From contig CP096137.1 in the NCBI GenBank assembly GCA_023213235.1, positions 2,916,908-2,980,907 on the forward strand: 64,000 bases of DNA, written 5' to 3'. Origin of the DNA: Elusimicrobiota bacterium. GTDB lineage: Bacteria > Elusimicrobiota > Elusimicrobia > UBA1565 > UBA9628. Under the pieces are notes generated by a model. It was not told the origin of the DNA, searched no databases, and saw nothing but the letters and a program-made list of their open reading frames with translations. The translations under genes and the position numbers were made by a program. How positions within the stretch are numbered: position 1 is the first letter of the stretch; every line of letters starts with the position of its first letter. Of the stretch, positions 26,733-35,507 are shown piece after piece.

Positions 26733-27235
26733 CGCCTCGCACGCTTTGGAAACCATCCCATTACCAAGTCGTCTATTAGCTTTCCATTGGGAAGCTTTAC
26801 TCGTCCCACCAGCCTGCCTTCCTGTGTAAAGCCAAATCGACGGTACAGAGCGATTGCGCGCGTATTGGTTGAGCGAACCAGCAATTCTATTTTGCCCACC
26901 TTTGCGCCAGTTTGAGCCCACGAGATAAGATCAGACATAAGCGCAGTGCCGATTCCACGCCCCTTGAATTCCGGATGAACGACAATGTTCAGATGGAAAA
27001 CGTGACGATTGGCAGTGAGCCCCATCGGATCCAAAAACGCGTGCCCGATTGCTTTCCCGTTCTCCTCAGCCACGACGTACCTTCCGCGCTTCTTTAAGCT
27101 CTCGATCTTTGTCGCGAATGCTTCCGTGGGAATTTCACCTGGCTTCTGAACGAGCAGGCCAGGAGATCGCGCCGTTTCCGCTTCGGCACGGGCCAGAGTG
27201 ACTGCATCTTTCCGTTTTGCCGTTCGAATCTTCAT
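26723..27235 (-). CDS. Cassette GNAT family N-acetyltransferase
   Basis: 170 aa with the full GNAT fold: HVFHLNIVVHPEFKGRGIGTALMSDLISWAQ is the acetyl-CoA-binding strand and loop; LLVRSTNTRAIALYRRFGFTQEGRLVGRVKL is the conserved C-terminal segment, similar to RimJ/RimL and L-amino acid acetyltransferases. It acetylates an amine substrate I cannot specify. It is one of few cassette genes with a clear family. The stop is inside attC 16. Confidence 0.9.
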   Translation of the reverse strand: MKIRTAKRKDAVTLARAEAETARSPGLLVQKPGEIPTEAFATKIESLKKRGRYVVAEENGKAIGHAFLDPMGLTANRHVFHLNIVVHPEFKGRGIGTALMSDLISWAQTGAKVGKIELLVRSTNTRAIALYRRFGFTQEGRLVGRVKLPNGKLIDDLVMGWFPKRARRPN

Positions 27236-27248
27236 TTGTCTATTGGCG

Positions 27249-27329
27249 ACCTAACGCAGGGGGTCTGCCGCCGCCGCTTCAACTATCCACCCAAACGAGG
27301 CGGCGGTCGGCAGCACCCAATGGTTAGAC
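27249..27329 (-). repeat. attC 17
   Basis: Complete type B site, cores ACCTAAC and GTTAGAC. Confidence 0.92.
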
Positions 27330-27397
27330 CGAGGACAGGTGCCCGCAACTCCGTTTGCCCTTGCCGTCATTAAAGCTTCAGTTCTCATTCAATGCCG

Positions 27398-28324
27398 TTA
27401 ATCCAAATAGTGAGTCATGAGCGCGTGCATTTTGTTGAAATGCGGAGGATTCCGTTCGGCTAATTCGAATTGCTCCCGCAATTTTGAGATGCTCTTCAGA
27501 TCGTTATTGCGTCCGAGATCAACCTTCATCGCGTCTAGGCTTCCAGGATTACGCTTTACCGCGGCCTCATCAGCAGTCAGCAGCCCTAGTATTGCAGGTG
27601 CGAGTGCGGGCATCGGGCGCTTGAGGACTTCCCGCTCGAAAGAGCTGAGCAAGGACGCAAGAAGTACGCCAAGTTTCGGAGATGCCCCATGCCGGAGATT
27701 GTTGACTTGGTTCATATAACGGGTGATGCGAGCGGAGCGAATCTTTTCATATTGAACTGCTGCCTCGACACCATGAATCTGCGACACAAAATCTCCTATG
27801 AGTAGGTACATGGAATCGAGGACGAAATTCCTCCCACGAGTTAGGCCGATTCGGCTAAACATGCCGTTGCAGTAACTGACGAAGAGAAGAATCTCTAGGA
27901 AGTCATGCGCGGAAACCTGGGGCTCAAGGTCTTCCAGGATAATTTCGTCCTTGCCCTCGATTGCTTTTGCGGTTGCAACCAGTGAGAGGTGCGCAAGTAT
28001 TGATGCGTAGTACATCTGCGCAAGCCAGATTTCCGTGTCCACTGGTGGCGAGACTGGAACCCTCAGCACCGTTCCGTCCTCTTGCATTTGAAAGATGGTC
28101 TGGTCTGAGTTGACTCTGCGTTTGTAATCCAAATTCTGGCGGGCCCGAAACTCTTCCCGCTTCGGCCACGACAAAAAGCAGTTCTTGTGCATCGCGCTAT
28201 CAGAGTAGCGCCAAAGAGGATCCGATTTTTCAGAAACGAAATGCCCCCAGGCGACTATTGGCCCAGCGAGATCCAGCAATTGATCGCATACCGAGCACGT
28301 GGATCCTTCGAATATCAAGGCCAT
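27398..28324 (-). CDS. Cassette hypothetical protein with N-terminal zinc-finger-like motif
   Basis: 308 aa, cytoplasmic. CSVCDQLLDL (~10) and MHKNCFLSW (~45) could form one zinc site. The remainder is helical (IWLAQMYYASILAHLSLVATAKAIEG, HDFLEILLFVSYCNGMFSRIGL). No family recognised. Its cassette has a 68-nt non-coding stretch between the stop and attC 17 resembling those at 25329 and 33776. Confidence 0.62.
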   Translation of the reverse strand: MALIFEGSTCSVCDQLLDLAGPIVAWGHFVSEKSDPLWRYSDSAMHKNCFLSWPKREEFRARQNLDYKRRVNSDQTIFQMQEDGTVLRVPVSPPVDTEIWLAQMYYASILAHLSLVATAKAIEGKDEIILEDLEPQVSAHDFLEILLFVSYCNGMFSRIGLTRGRNFVLDSMYLLIGDFVSQIHGVEAAVQYEKIRSARITRYMNQVNNLRHGASPKLGVLLASLLSSFEREVLKRPMPALAPAILGLLTADEAAVKRNPGSLDAMKVDLGRNNDLKSISKLREQFELAERNPPHFNKMHALMTHYLD

Positions 28325-28376
28325 AGGTTTGTGGGGTCCATTAGCTGAATCTGATTCTTAGTTCGTTCCTGCTTCG

Positions 28377-28457
28377 GTCTAACGCTGAGGATCTGCTGCC
28401 GCCGCTTCAACTGTCCAACCAAACGAGGCGGCGGTCAGCAGAATCCGATGGTTAGGG
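28377..28457 (-). repeat. attC 18
   Basis: Complete type B site, cores GTCTAAC and GTTAGGG. Confidence 0.92.
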
Positions 28458-28470
28458 TGCACGGTGCTAA

Positions 28471-28902
28471 TCATGTTCTTGCCATTTTCCAATAGGCGCC
28501 CGAAACAATTAGTCCAGCAGATCCGAACATCAGATAGAGATATGTTGAGTCGGAGTGCGGGCGTGAAAGTGATTGATAAAAAATCCAGATCAAAGGAACA
28601 GCGCTGGCCGCCATCACTGGCAACAAGCCAGCTCTATCAAACCAAGCTAGAAAGAAATACCAGGGTAAGCCGATGAATAATGTGACGCCGTAAGATACGA
28701 GGAGCGTAAATCCACAGAAAATGAGAATTCCCATCAGCGGTGAGTTTCCGCGGGAAAGGGCGATTGCCATCATCGGGGCAACCGCTATAAGAGCAAAGAG
28801 CGGGGCAATCAAGAACGCCATCATCCCGTTCTTTACATCATCGAGTGAGCCTCTCCAGAGCCATTCGTAAGTTCTCACTCCGTCCGTTTTGTTCGTTTTC
28901 AT
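28471..28902 (-). CDS. Cassette membrane protein, four helices
   Basis: About 143 aa from MKTNKTDGVRTYEW. Hydrophobic segments: MMAFLIAPLFALIAVAPMMAIAL, LMGILIFCGFTLLVSYGVTLFIGLPWYFFLAWF, LLPVMAASAVPLIWIFYQSL and YLMFGSAGLIVSGAYW. Single-gene cassette; no family recognised. Confidence 0.66.
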   Translation of the reverse strand: MKTNKTDGVRTYEWLWRGSLDDVKNGMMAFLIAPLFALIAVAPMMAIALSRGNSPLMGILIFCGFTLLVSYGVTLFIGLPWYFFLAWFDRAGLLPVMAASAVPLIWIFYQSLSRPHSDSTYLYLMFGSAGLIVSGAYWKMART

Positions 28903-28916
28903 TTCACTGTGGGGCA

Positions 28917-28997
28917 CCCTAACGCTGAGGCTGTGCCGCGGCGGCTACAACTGTCCAACCAAACGAGGCCGCCGGCGGCACAAGCCGATGGTTAGAC
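28917..28997 (-). repeat. attC 19
   Basis: Complete type B variant (loop CTACAACTGTCCAACC), cores CCCTAAC and GTTAGAC. Confidence 0.92.
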
Positions 28998-29019
28998 GGC
29001 AATTCTGTGCCTGCAAATG

Positions 29020-29508
29020 TTATTTTTTCCATCCGTCGACGGGCACCGTTCTGAAAAACCACAACTTTCCTGAGGCATCTTTTACGCACACGTGATAGCT
29101 GGAAATTTGAATCGTCTCGCCGTTCTTGCCGAGCTTTGCAGTAACTGTTTGAGTCCCAAGGGCAATACCCTCTGCCCACAACGGAAGAGAGCTTATTTCT
29201 CCAGGCTGCGACTGAAGCACTTCCGCCACGCGGTCGGCCGCCGCCGATTCCGTTTTCCAGTCAGGGGTCTTATCTTCAATTCTGATTGATGTACTGCTGA
29301 GATGAATTAGTTCCATAAGCGTCCGCTTAGTCTTATTCTCAAACCTCAACAGTTTTCCAGAGGCCTTTAGCCCGATCTCACAAATGCTCTGCCCGGAGGG
29401 TTTGAAGAGTTTTCGCAGCGCAGGTGTCATCTCCACAGGCTCCGCGTTCGCTATCGCCGGAATCAGTGTTGAAAGGACAACAACAAGTATCCGCAAGTTT
29501 TTATCCAT
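29020..29508 (-). CDS. Cassette exported protein, 162 aa
   Basis: Signal peptide MDKNLRILVVVLSTLIPAIANA. The body ends with a beta-rich region (ALGTQTVTAKLGKNGETIQISSYHVCVKDASGKLWFFRTVP). Two cysteines might pair. No domain recognised. Single-gene cassette. Confidence 0.66.
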   Translation of the reverse strand: MDKNLRILVVVLSTLIPAIANAEPVEMTPALRKLFKPSGQSICEIGLKASGKLLRFENKTKRTLMELIHLSSTSIRIEDKTPDWKTESAAADRVAEVLQSQPGEISSLPLWAEGIALGTQTVTAKLGKNGETIQISSYHVCVKDASGKLWFFRTVPVDGWKK

Positions 29509-29518
29509 CGCTATGGCC

Positions 29519-29598
29519 GTCTAACGCCGAGGATGAGCGGCGGCGGCTATCAAGATATTCCTCACCGAGCCGCCGGCCGCTCTATCCATTAGTTAGGC
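29519..29598 (-). repeat. attC 20
   Basis: Complete type A site, cores GTCTAAC and GTTAGGC. Confidence 0.92.
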
Positions 29599-29629
29599 CA
29601 TCCCTGCCGTTTTGAAATTCTCACGCGCC

Positions 29630-31146
29630 TTACTCTTTCAAATTGCTTACTTTGCACTCATCTTCCCATGGATACATCTCATTTGTGCGGGCACCCTTTT
29701 TGTACGCCACTATTCTTCCGGTGGTCTTCCAAATTCCTCGGGCGGCCGATTCGCGCAGTCGGGACTCGTTGGGATTCTTCTGCTCGTCACTTAGAATGAA
29801 TCGTTCCAATTCTTCTTCAATGCCTGGAGCATTTCCTGCTGCGACGACCCCCAGTGCATTTTCAGCGGACAGCGGGCCGCGCCCCAAATGCTGTCCACAA
29901 GCTCAGATTTAAACTTTACCGTGTGGCTATAGAAATCACTGGATGCTTTCTCCTCCCAAGGATATGAAGGGTAATTGTTATTGAACCGTTTAAATTCGAC
30001 CTTCTTTCCTGTTGACCACCAGATACCTTGAGCAGCGAGCATTCTATAGCTCGAGTCATTCGGCTTATTCGTCTCCTCCTCCCGGATAAATCGTTCAAGC
30101 TCTTCCTCAATCCCGGGTAAGCGTCCACGTGCGATTAGATACAGGGCATCCAGTTGCTTAATCGGACCTCGCCCCCAAATGGAGTTTAGGATGTCGTCCC
30201 TATACTCTTCAGGGTATTCTAAGGTCAATGTTCGATAAGCTGCCTTGCTGATCCGTTGATCAGGGTCGGCTAGAAGTGAACGAATGAGGGTTTTATTCTC
30301 CGGGGTTCTAATTCTGGAAATTGCTTCGTATGCAGCCATTCGAATGTCTGGATCTGTACTAGAAAGCAGCTTCTTCACTGCTGAATACAGTTCATCGGAG
30401 ATGTCACTGCAGGGCTGCCAAGACTCGCCAGAGAAACAAGTGCTATATCGGATGACTTCCAATGCGCCAGTACGCCGCAGTCCGACTTCTCGCGAAGCGA
30501 TTCCGGCTGCCCCATTAACGGCGGGTAGAGCGCAACGGGCAAATGTCGAACCGGGCCCAAGACAAAGCAGTTCGTCGCGATCAAGCAACAAATCTACTGT
30601 AGTCGCTGAGCAATCAAGCCCTAAGAGAGACCTTCCCAGAACCTGAACGCGCTCTATGTGGCGACCTTTGGTGGCTTGCCATAGAAGAGCTCTAGGATCC
30701 GGACCCTTGCCGAATTTGGGAGTGTCCTGAATCTTGATCCGGCGCTCTTTTTTAATCCGACGAAGGATAGCTTCAGCTGCCCCGTCGACTTTTAATTCGA
30801 CAAGCTTCTGGAGGGCCGTTTTCAAAATCTTTGCGTCATCTTCTTTGGCGACCAATCGGAGGAGAGGCTTTCCAATCGGTCCATTTACGGGCCCCTTAAC
30901 TGCCATAAGACAGGCCATAGCGGCGTCCTTATTCTTGCCGCTGAGGGCCCCGACTACATCGTCCAGGTTCTCCGGCTGTCGGCAAGCACAACGCAAGGTG
31001 CGCCAGGATTCCCGACGCTCATTCGGTGGGGATGAAAGCACTCGCTCGATATTGTCGGAGATTGGCGACGCTCCCGCGCGCGCCAAGGCGGCGAGCAAGA
31101 GTAAGGTTGTATTTCTGAATGAGCGAAGCATCATGTTGTGGTTCAA
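29630..31146 (-). CDS. Cassette exported HEAT-repeat protein (apparent frameshift)
   Basis: Joined product ~505 aa. After an N-terminal signal region (LLLLAALARAGA) come HEAT-like helical repeats: DPDIRMAAYEAISRIRTPENKTLIRSLL, DPDQRISKAAYRTLT, and two copies of a unit containing IWGRGP...PGIEEELERFI. The second copy is in another frame; its partner reads IWGRGPIKQL. One base added to the C4 run at 29882-29885 restores IWGRGPLSAENALGVV and a continuous frame to 29630. Likely a protein-binding solenoid outside the cytoplasm. Confidence 0.72.
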
Positions 31147-31152
31147 AGAGTG

Positions 31153-31233
31153 GCCTAACGCAGAGGCTGACCGGCGGCGGCTATTAAGATATTCCTCACC
31201 CGAGCCGCCGGCCGGTCAAGCCATTGGTTAGGG
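31153..31233 (-). repeat. attC 21
   Basis: Complete site with a type A loop on a different outer stem (CTGACCGGC / GCCGGTCAAG), cores GCCTAAC and GTTAGGG. Confidence 0.92.
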
Positions 31234-31690
31234 CAGAGAACTTTTTCCGCTTGTACATCCATCCGACGGCTCCAGCAAGGAACGAATACGGCAATGTGAC
31301 AAGAATAAAGGATCCCAAGGGAAGTGAAAGCCAAACTCCTTGCGGAACGAGAACAATCAGAGCAACGGGTCCAAGAAGCAGCAATCCGGGAAGCAATGAC
31401 CGGTGCAGCTGTTTGACGTTTTCAATATCTTTGTATCCGACGATTAAGCCGATAACAGTGCCAGGATTAAGAAACCCAATAAATTCGCTGTAGAGTGACG
31501 GCTTCCATGTTTCCGGCGTCGTGATTTTCCCGAAGAATGGCCCAATTGCGGCCGTGCACAGTTTTCCTATCGTCGTTTGAGTGATTGCGTCAACGGGATT
31601 TAAAATAAAGGCGAGCAAGAGCCAAAGACCAGAAAGGCCCAAATAGAGGCCAAGTCTGTTCGTTAGACCTCCGTGAGTCTGCTCACTCAT
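31196..31690 (-). CDS. Cassette membrane protein, about four helices
   Basis: 164 aa: LGLYLGLSGLWLLLAFIL, GFLNPGTVIGLIVGY, SLLPGLLLLGPVALIVLVP and SFILVTLPYSFLAGAVGWMY are hydrophobic. Its last ~12 residues are encoded inside attC 21, an unusually deep overlap of gene and site. No family recognised. Confidence 0.62.
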   Translation of the reverse strand: MSEQTHGGLTNRLGLYLGLSGLWLLLAFILNPVDAITQTTIGKLCTAAIGPFFGKITTPETWKPSLYSEFIGFLNPGTVIGLIVGYKDIENVKQLHRSLLPGLLLLGPVALIVLVPQGVWLSLPLGSFILVTLPYSFLAGAVGWMYKRKKFSALTNGLTGRRLG

Positions 31691-31717
31691 TCTGTTTCAT
31701 CCGTTTTGCTCGCGTTG

Positions 31718-31798
31718 CCCTAACGCTGAGGATCTGCCGCCGCGGCTATATGAGTCCAACCAAACGAGGCCGCGGGCGGCAGAATCCGATGGTTAGAC
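31718..31798 (-). repeat. attC 22
   Basis: Complete type C site, cores CCCTAAC and GTTAGAC. Confidence 0.92.
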
Positions 31799-31808
31799 GA
31801 TAGGGCAA

Positions 31809-32248
31809 TCACGAGTGTGCCTCTTTCGACGTAATATCCGTCCCGTTTCCGTTAATATCCAAAACGAGAGCTAATAATAACGCGACTACGCTGGGAAAAT
31901 AAAAAGAGCCAATAGAAAAGATTGCCAGGACACAGAATGCTCCGAGTGACAGCACGGAAATTACTCCAATGATTCGCCGACTCTTCACGCTCGCCCCTAA
32001 AAGGGGAGTAGCGACAGCCCGACTGGGAAAAGAAGTGGTTTCAGTGCTGAAAGACCATATGATTTGAACCAAGAAGATGTTGAGTGAATAGGTGAGCTCT
32101 GCTCAGTTGCTCCTTCACGGTTGAGCGTCCTCGAAGTGCTCGAGGTGCGGATCATTGGTGCAAAGAGGATATATGCCGATATGCCAATCGCCCATACCGG
32201 TCCGATTAGTGCCGCGATCCGTCTCAAGCTGTTTCGTGTTGTTCCCAT
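31809..32248 (-). CDS. Cassette small membrane protein (apparent frameshift)
   Basis: Two frames join at the G4 run 32003-32006: first part MGTTRNSLRRIAALIGPVWAIGISAYILF...LKPLLFPVGLSLLP, second LLGASVKSRRIIGVISVLSLGAFCVLAIFSIGSFYFPSVVALLLALVLDI. With one added base the product is ~146 aa with three hydrophobic helices. Function unknown; single-gene cassette. Confidence 0.55.
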
Positions 32249-32255
32249 CGTATTC

Positions 32256-32335
32256 GTCTAACGCCGAGGATGACGAGCGGCGGCTATGAGTAAATTCCTC
32301 ACCGAGCCGCCGTCTCGTCAATCCAATGGTTCGAC
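32256..32335 (-). repeat. attC 23
   Basis: Complete type A variant with stem GACGAGCGGCGGC / GCCGCCGTCTCGTC, cores GTCTAAC and GTTCGAC. Confidence 0.9.
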
Positions 32336-32402
32336 CGAGAACTGGTGCCCGCTCCGCTGTTCGTTTTCATGTTCGTTCGCCGTTTTCTGCCGTGCGCCAC
32401 GG

Positions 32403-32624
32403 CTACCCGTCCGTATTTGGTGAATGATAATTGCTGAAAAGGAATTCTCCAGTTTCGGGGTTTAGCGTAATTTCATACCGCGTCTTTTTCTCTTCATTTT
32501 CCAGAATAACAGTGACAGCCGTGCGTATGCTGACCTTTTTGAATTTGGCGGCTTCAATGGCGTTTGCGGGCACATGCACGAGGTGCTTCCGTGCGATTTC
32601 AATCAATCTTTCGTAATCCAACAT
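32403..32624 (-). CDS. Cassette small cytoplasmic protein, 73 aa
   Basis: From MLDYERLIEIARKHLVHVPANAIEAAKFKKVSIRTAVTVILENEEKKTRYEITLNPETGEFLFSNY. The pattern is helix then three-stranded sheet, similar in outline to small PepSY-like or immunity folds, but no family can be claimed. A longer start at 32645 is possible. Confidence 0.55.
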   Translation of the reverse strand: MLDYERLIEIARKHLVHVPANAIEAAKFKKVSIRTAVTVILENEEKKTRYEITLNPETGEFLFSNYHSPNTDG

Positions 32625-32691
32625 TCGTTCCTCTTTGCTGGCCAAAACGACTCATGCCACCCAACCATCAGTTACTTGCCGTTCCTCTGCG

Positions 32692-32772
32692 GTCGAACGC
32701 AGAGGCTGACCAGCGGCGGCTTCAACTGTCCAACCAAACGAGGCCGCCGTCTGGTCAAGCCAATGGTTCGGC
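32692..32772 (-). repeat. attC 24
   Basis: Complete type B site, cores GTCGAAC and GTTCGGC; both carry the C/G variant at the fourth core position. Confidence 0.9.
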
Positions 32773-32863
32773 GGCCATCCTCGTTTGTGTTCAAAATTGT
32801 GCGCGCATTCAAAGCCGTTCAAGCTCACGGTAGTGCTTACGCCACTCTTCCGTTTCCCGTTAT

Positions 32864-33097
32864 TCATTGAGCGTTCTTCGGCCGTTTAAAGATGAGCCAA
32901 AGTCCGCCAACGCCAACTGCAGCAGAGCCTGCCGTCATCAGTGCCATCGAAATCCGTGATGGCGGCGTTCCAAAAGGGTCATTGTCGTCGCTGCCTTTCG
33001 CTCCTACTGGATCTAAAAAGCCAATGAAGTAAACCACAACGAGTGGTGCTGAAATGAGGCACAAAACGACTCCGGAGATTATTCGAATTATCTTCAT
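32864..33097 (-). CDS. Cassette two-helix membrane protein
   Basis: 77 aa from MKIIRIISGVVLCLISAPLVVVYFIGFL; a second helix is MALMTAGSAAVGVGGLWLIF. The longer reading from 33157 starts in attC 25 and is rejected. About 90 nt lie between its stop and attC 24 without any gene. Confidence 0.58.
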   Translation of the reverse strand: MKIIRIISGVVLCLISAPLVVVYFIGFLDPVGAKGSDDNDPFGTPPSRISMALMTAGSAAVGVGGLWLIFKRPKNAQ

Positions 33098-33115
33098 GTC
33101 GTTTGCTGCTTGTCC

Positions 33116-33196
33116 GCCGAACGCTGAGGATCTGCCGCCGCGGCTATTTGAGTCCATCCAAACGAGGCCGCGGTCGGCAGAATCCGATGGTTAGAT
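33116..33196 (-). repeat. attC 25
   Basis: Complete type C variant (TATTTGAGTCCATCC loop), cores GCCGAAC and GTTAGAT. Confidence 0.9.
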
Positions 33197-33210
33197 GGGC
33201 GGAGCATTTT

Positions 33211-33696
33211 CTATTCCCCGTAGGGCTTTGCGTCAAAGTTTGCGCCGGATTGAACCGAAAGACTAATGGAACGCATCTGAGAATATTCCGTGAATGAGTT
33301 GCATGAATAGTAAACAGTTAGTCCGCGCTCTGCTGAGTTCGCCGCTTTTAGCCAGAGCGTATGTCGCCACTTATTGCAATCGCCCGGCCCAGGGCTTCCG
33401 TCGGCGTCCCTCGGCATTATTTCAACGCACCGAGCTATTGGCCAGTTTTCATTCAAAAAATTTCCAAGTTTCTCGCGCCCCGATACGCTTTCCGGAATTA
33501 AGTTAAGTGCCGCGTCTTTGTCGCCTGAATTCAGGTGCTGACAAAACGCCCTTCTGTTTGTGCGAGCCTTTTCGGCCATGAACGACGTCGGTCCCTTCAA
33601 GACAAAAATAACAAGGAGAACTCCCACCGGAAATGCCGCTATCCACAAGATCGGGTAGTAATCAGTGCGTTTCAATTTCGTGCTCAAGTGCGCCAT
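33211..33696 (-). CDS. Cassette single-pass membrane protein
   Basis: 161 aa; one helix (YPILWIAAFPVGVLLVIFVLKG) near the N-terminus, then an extracytoplasmic-type domain with CQHLNSGDKDAALNLIPESVSGREKLGNFLN and WPIARCVEI. Paired cysteines are present. No family recognised. Confidence 0.64.
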   Translation of the reverse strand: MAHLSTKLKRTDYYPILWIAAFPVGVLLVIFVLKGPTSFMAEKARTNRRAFCQHLNSGDKDAALNLIPESVSGREKLGNFLNENWPIARCVEIMPRDADGSPGPGDCNKWRHTLWLKAANSAERGLTVYYSCNSFTEYSQMRSISLSVQSGANFDAKPYGE

Positions 33697-33775
33697 CTAA
33701 CGCAGAGGCTGTGCGGCAGCGGCTTCAACAGTCCAACCAAACGAGGCCGCTGGCCGCACAAGCCAATGGTTCGGC
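33695..33775 (-). repeat. attC 26
   Basis: Complete type B site, cores ATCTAAC and GTTCGGC. Confidence 0.9.
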
Positions 33776-33941
33776 AGAGGACAGGTGCCAACGCCGCCGT
33801 TTTCCGTCCTTGGCCGCCAATGAGGCCTAATCGCTCCAGTGCTCATTTCGAAACCGGTGCCTCCGCGAGTGCTTCCGTTCAACTCGGTCCAGGACCGAGT
33901 TCAAAACCTTAAAGCCGTTGCCGTTAACTGAGCTTCTTCTG
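33776..33941 (-). other. ORF-less (empty) cassette body
   Basis: 166 bp between attC 26 and 27 hold no reasonable reading frame on either strand. The end cores GTTCGGC and GCCGAAC match over 10 nt, so it is a proper cassette. Part resembles the non-coding stretch at 25329-25429 (shared GAGGACAGG, GCCGCCGTTT, CTCATTTCGAAACCG). It may be a decayed relative of the YceK-like cassette, or a regulatory or RNA cassette. Confidence 0.6.
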
Positions 33942-34021
33942 CCGAACGCAGAGGATCTGCCGCCGCGGCTATATGAGTCCAACCAAACGAGGCCGCGGTC
34001 GGCAGAATCCGATGGTTAGAC
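33942..34021 (-). repeat. attC 27
   Basis: Complete type C site, cores GCCGAAC and GTTAGAC. Confidence 0.9.
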
Positions 34022-34516
34022 CGTGGGGCTTGTTGTTCTTCCAAGCTCTTGAACCGCGTTTTCGATGATTGAACGAATTTCTTTTCCAATATTTGGATCA
34101 CGTTTCCCGTACGTTTTGAAGCGAAGCAGTTTGTCGTGTACCGAGATCTTCTTTATTCCCCAAACCGTAACCAAGCCTAGAAATGGACGTTGAATCTGTT
34201 TTCCTGCGACTACGAGTGACTGAATGCCGCCAAGAACGCGAGACTGATACCAAATAGGATCGATGCCGGCGGGGAGAGCAGGAATGGCATTATTCAGAAT
34301 TACCTCACGCCAGCCATGTCTTCCGTCCACTACAAAAATGATTTTCCCGCGATTCAGCAAGTAGTAAACATGGTCCCGAATTCCGCAATAGCAGAAGTAC
34401 GCCAGAGCGACGGGAATCAGAACCGGAAGTAGACAGATCGCGATGGCACCAAAGAAAACAATCGCGCAGATATCTTTTACTGAGAGCTTTCTGGTCGAAC
34501 CGTTTGATTTTGCCAT
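34016..34516 (-). CDS. Cassette membrane-anchored hypothetical protein
   Basis: 166 aa with one long or two short hydrophobic helices (ICAIVFFGAIAICLLPVLIPVALAYFCYC) followed by a soluble alpha/beta domain. The ending ENAVQELGRTTSPTV runs into attC 27. No family recognised. Confidence 0.6.
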   Translation of the reverse strand: MAKSNGSTRKLSVKDICAIVFFGAIAICLLPVLIPVALAYFCYCGIRDHVYYLLNRGKIIFVVDGRHGWREVILNNAIPALPAGIDPIWYQSRVLGGIQSLVVAGKQIQRPFLGLVTVWGIKKISVHDKLLRFKTYGKRDPNIGKEIRSIIENAVQELGRTTSPTV

Positions 34517-34535
34517 TCGTTCTGCTCGAATATCG

Positions 34536-34557
34536 GTCTAACGGCGCGCATGTGCGG
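34536..34557 (-). repeat. attC 28 (truncated by IS256 copy 2)
   Basis: Core GTCTAAC and the first bases of a stem remain, matching the partner core of attC 27 (CGGTCTAAC), then the IS begins. Confidence 0.75.
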
Positions 34558-35466
34558 GGCACCGTCCCGGTTGTTGTGGAAAATTGAAAAGCGTAACCTC
34601 TGGTTGAAGAAGTCAAACAACCGCGCCAGTTATCAGCTGGCGACCAGGAGGTTACGCTCACATGAAGTCTATCAAGGCCGTACCCGTTCGTACAACAGCC
34701 GTGGCGTTGCCGTTTTCGCTGGACGTCCTCAGTGATGCTGCCCGTGATCACATCCGTCAGGCCCTCGGACGAGTTGCCCAAGAAGAACTGACCGCCTTCC
34801 TCGGCGCCGGCGTCTACGCGAGGACCGAGACGCGCCGGGGCTACCGCAACGGCACCAAGACCAGAACGCTGAGCACGTCGTTTGGCCCCACGGAGCTCGT
34901 CGTGCCGCGCGCGCTCGTCTTCGACGGAGAACGGAGCCGGGAATGGCAATCGCAGATCGTCCCGCGCTACGCCAGGCGCACGCGGGAGGTGGACGCGGCG
35001 CTGCTGGGCCTCTACTTCGGCGGCGTCAACACGCGACGAGTAAAGCAGGCCATCCGGCCGCTGCTCAAGAACTCGCCGCTGTCGAAGTCGTCGATCTCGC
35101 GCGTGATCGTGCAACTCCAGGCGTACTTTGAGAACTGGAGCAAGCGGGATCTGTCCGGCGAGGATATCCGCTACGTGTACCTGGACGCGACCTTCATGCC
35201 AGTCAGATGCGGCGGCAAGGCCGAGAGGCTCCCGATCATGGTCGCCATCGGCGTGCGCTCGACGGGCGAGAAGGTCCTTCTGAGCTTGGCGGTGATGGGC
35301 GTTGAGAGCACGGCGGCCTGGAGCGGGTTTGTGACGAATCTAGCCGACCGCGGGCTCAAGCGCATCGAGCTGGCCATTGTGGACGGCAACAAAGGGCTGA
35401 CGCGGGCGCTTCTCGAATTGTGGCCGAACCTGCCGATCCAGCGCTGCACCGTGCACAAGCTCTGGA
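34558..35466 (+). mobile_element. IS256-family element, copy 2 (3' part missing)
   Basis: Identical to copy 1 from its left end through the transposase codon near HKLW, then cut by the IS3-family element at 35467. The right IS256 end is not found on the far side of that element, so the remainder has been deleted. Confidence 0.9.
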
Positions 35467-35471
35467 TGTAG
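34662..35471 (+). pseudogene. Truncated IS256 transposase
   Basis: The first ~268 residues equal the intact 412-aa transposase; the frame then enters the IS3 end and stops. It keeps the first two catalytic Asp regions (LDATFMPVR, IVDGNKG) but lacks the Glu, so it must be inactive. Confidence 0.92.
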
Positions 35472-35507
35472 CGGTTCAGCCAATCTTGGACACATGCTTA
35501 CTGACAC

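Noticed and set aside
13561..31231. Recurrent short frames encoding peptides such as NAEDERRRLLRYSSPSRRPLYPLVR
   Set aside because: They are translations of attC stems on the plus strand. The repetition reflects the sites, not a protein family.
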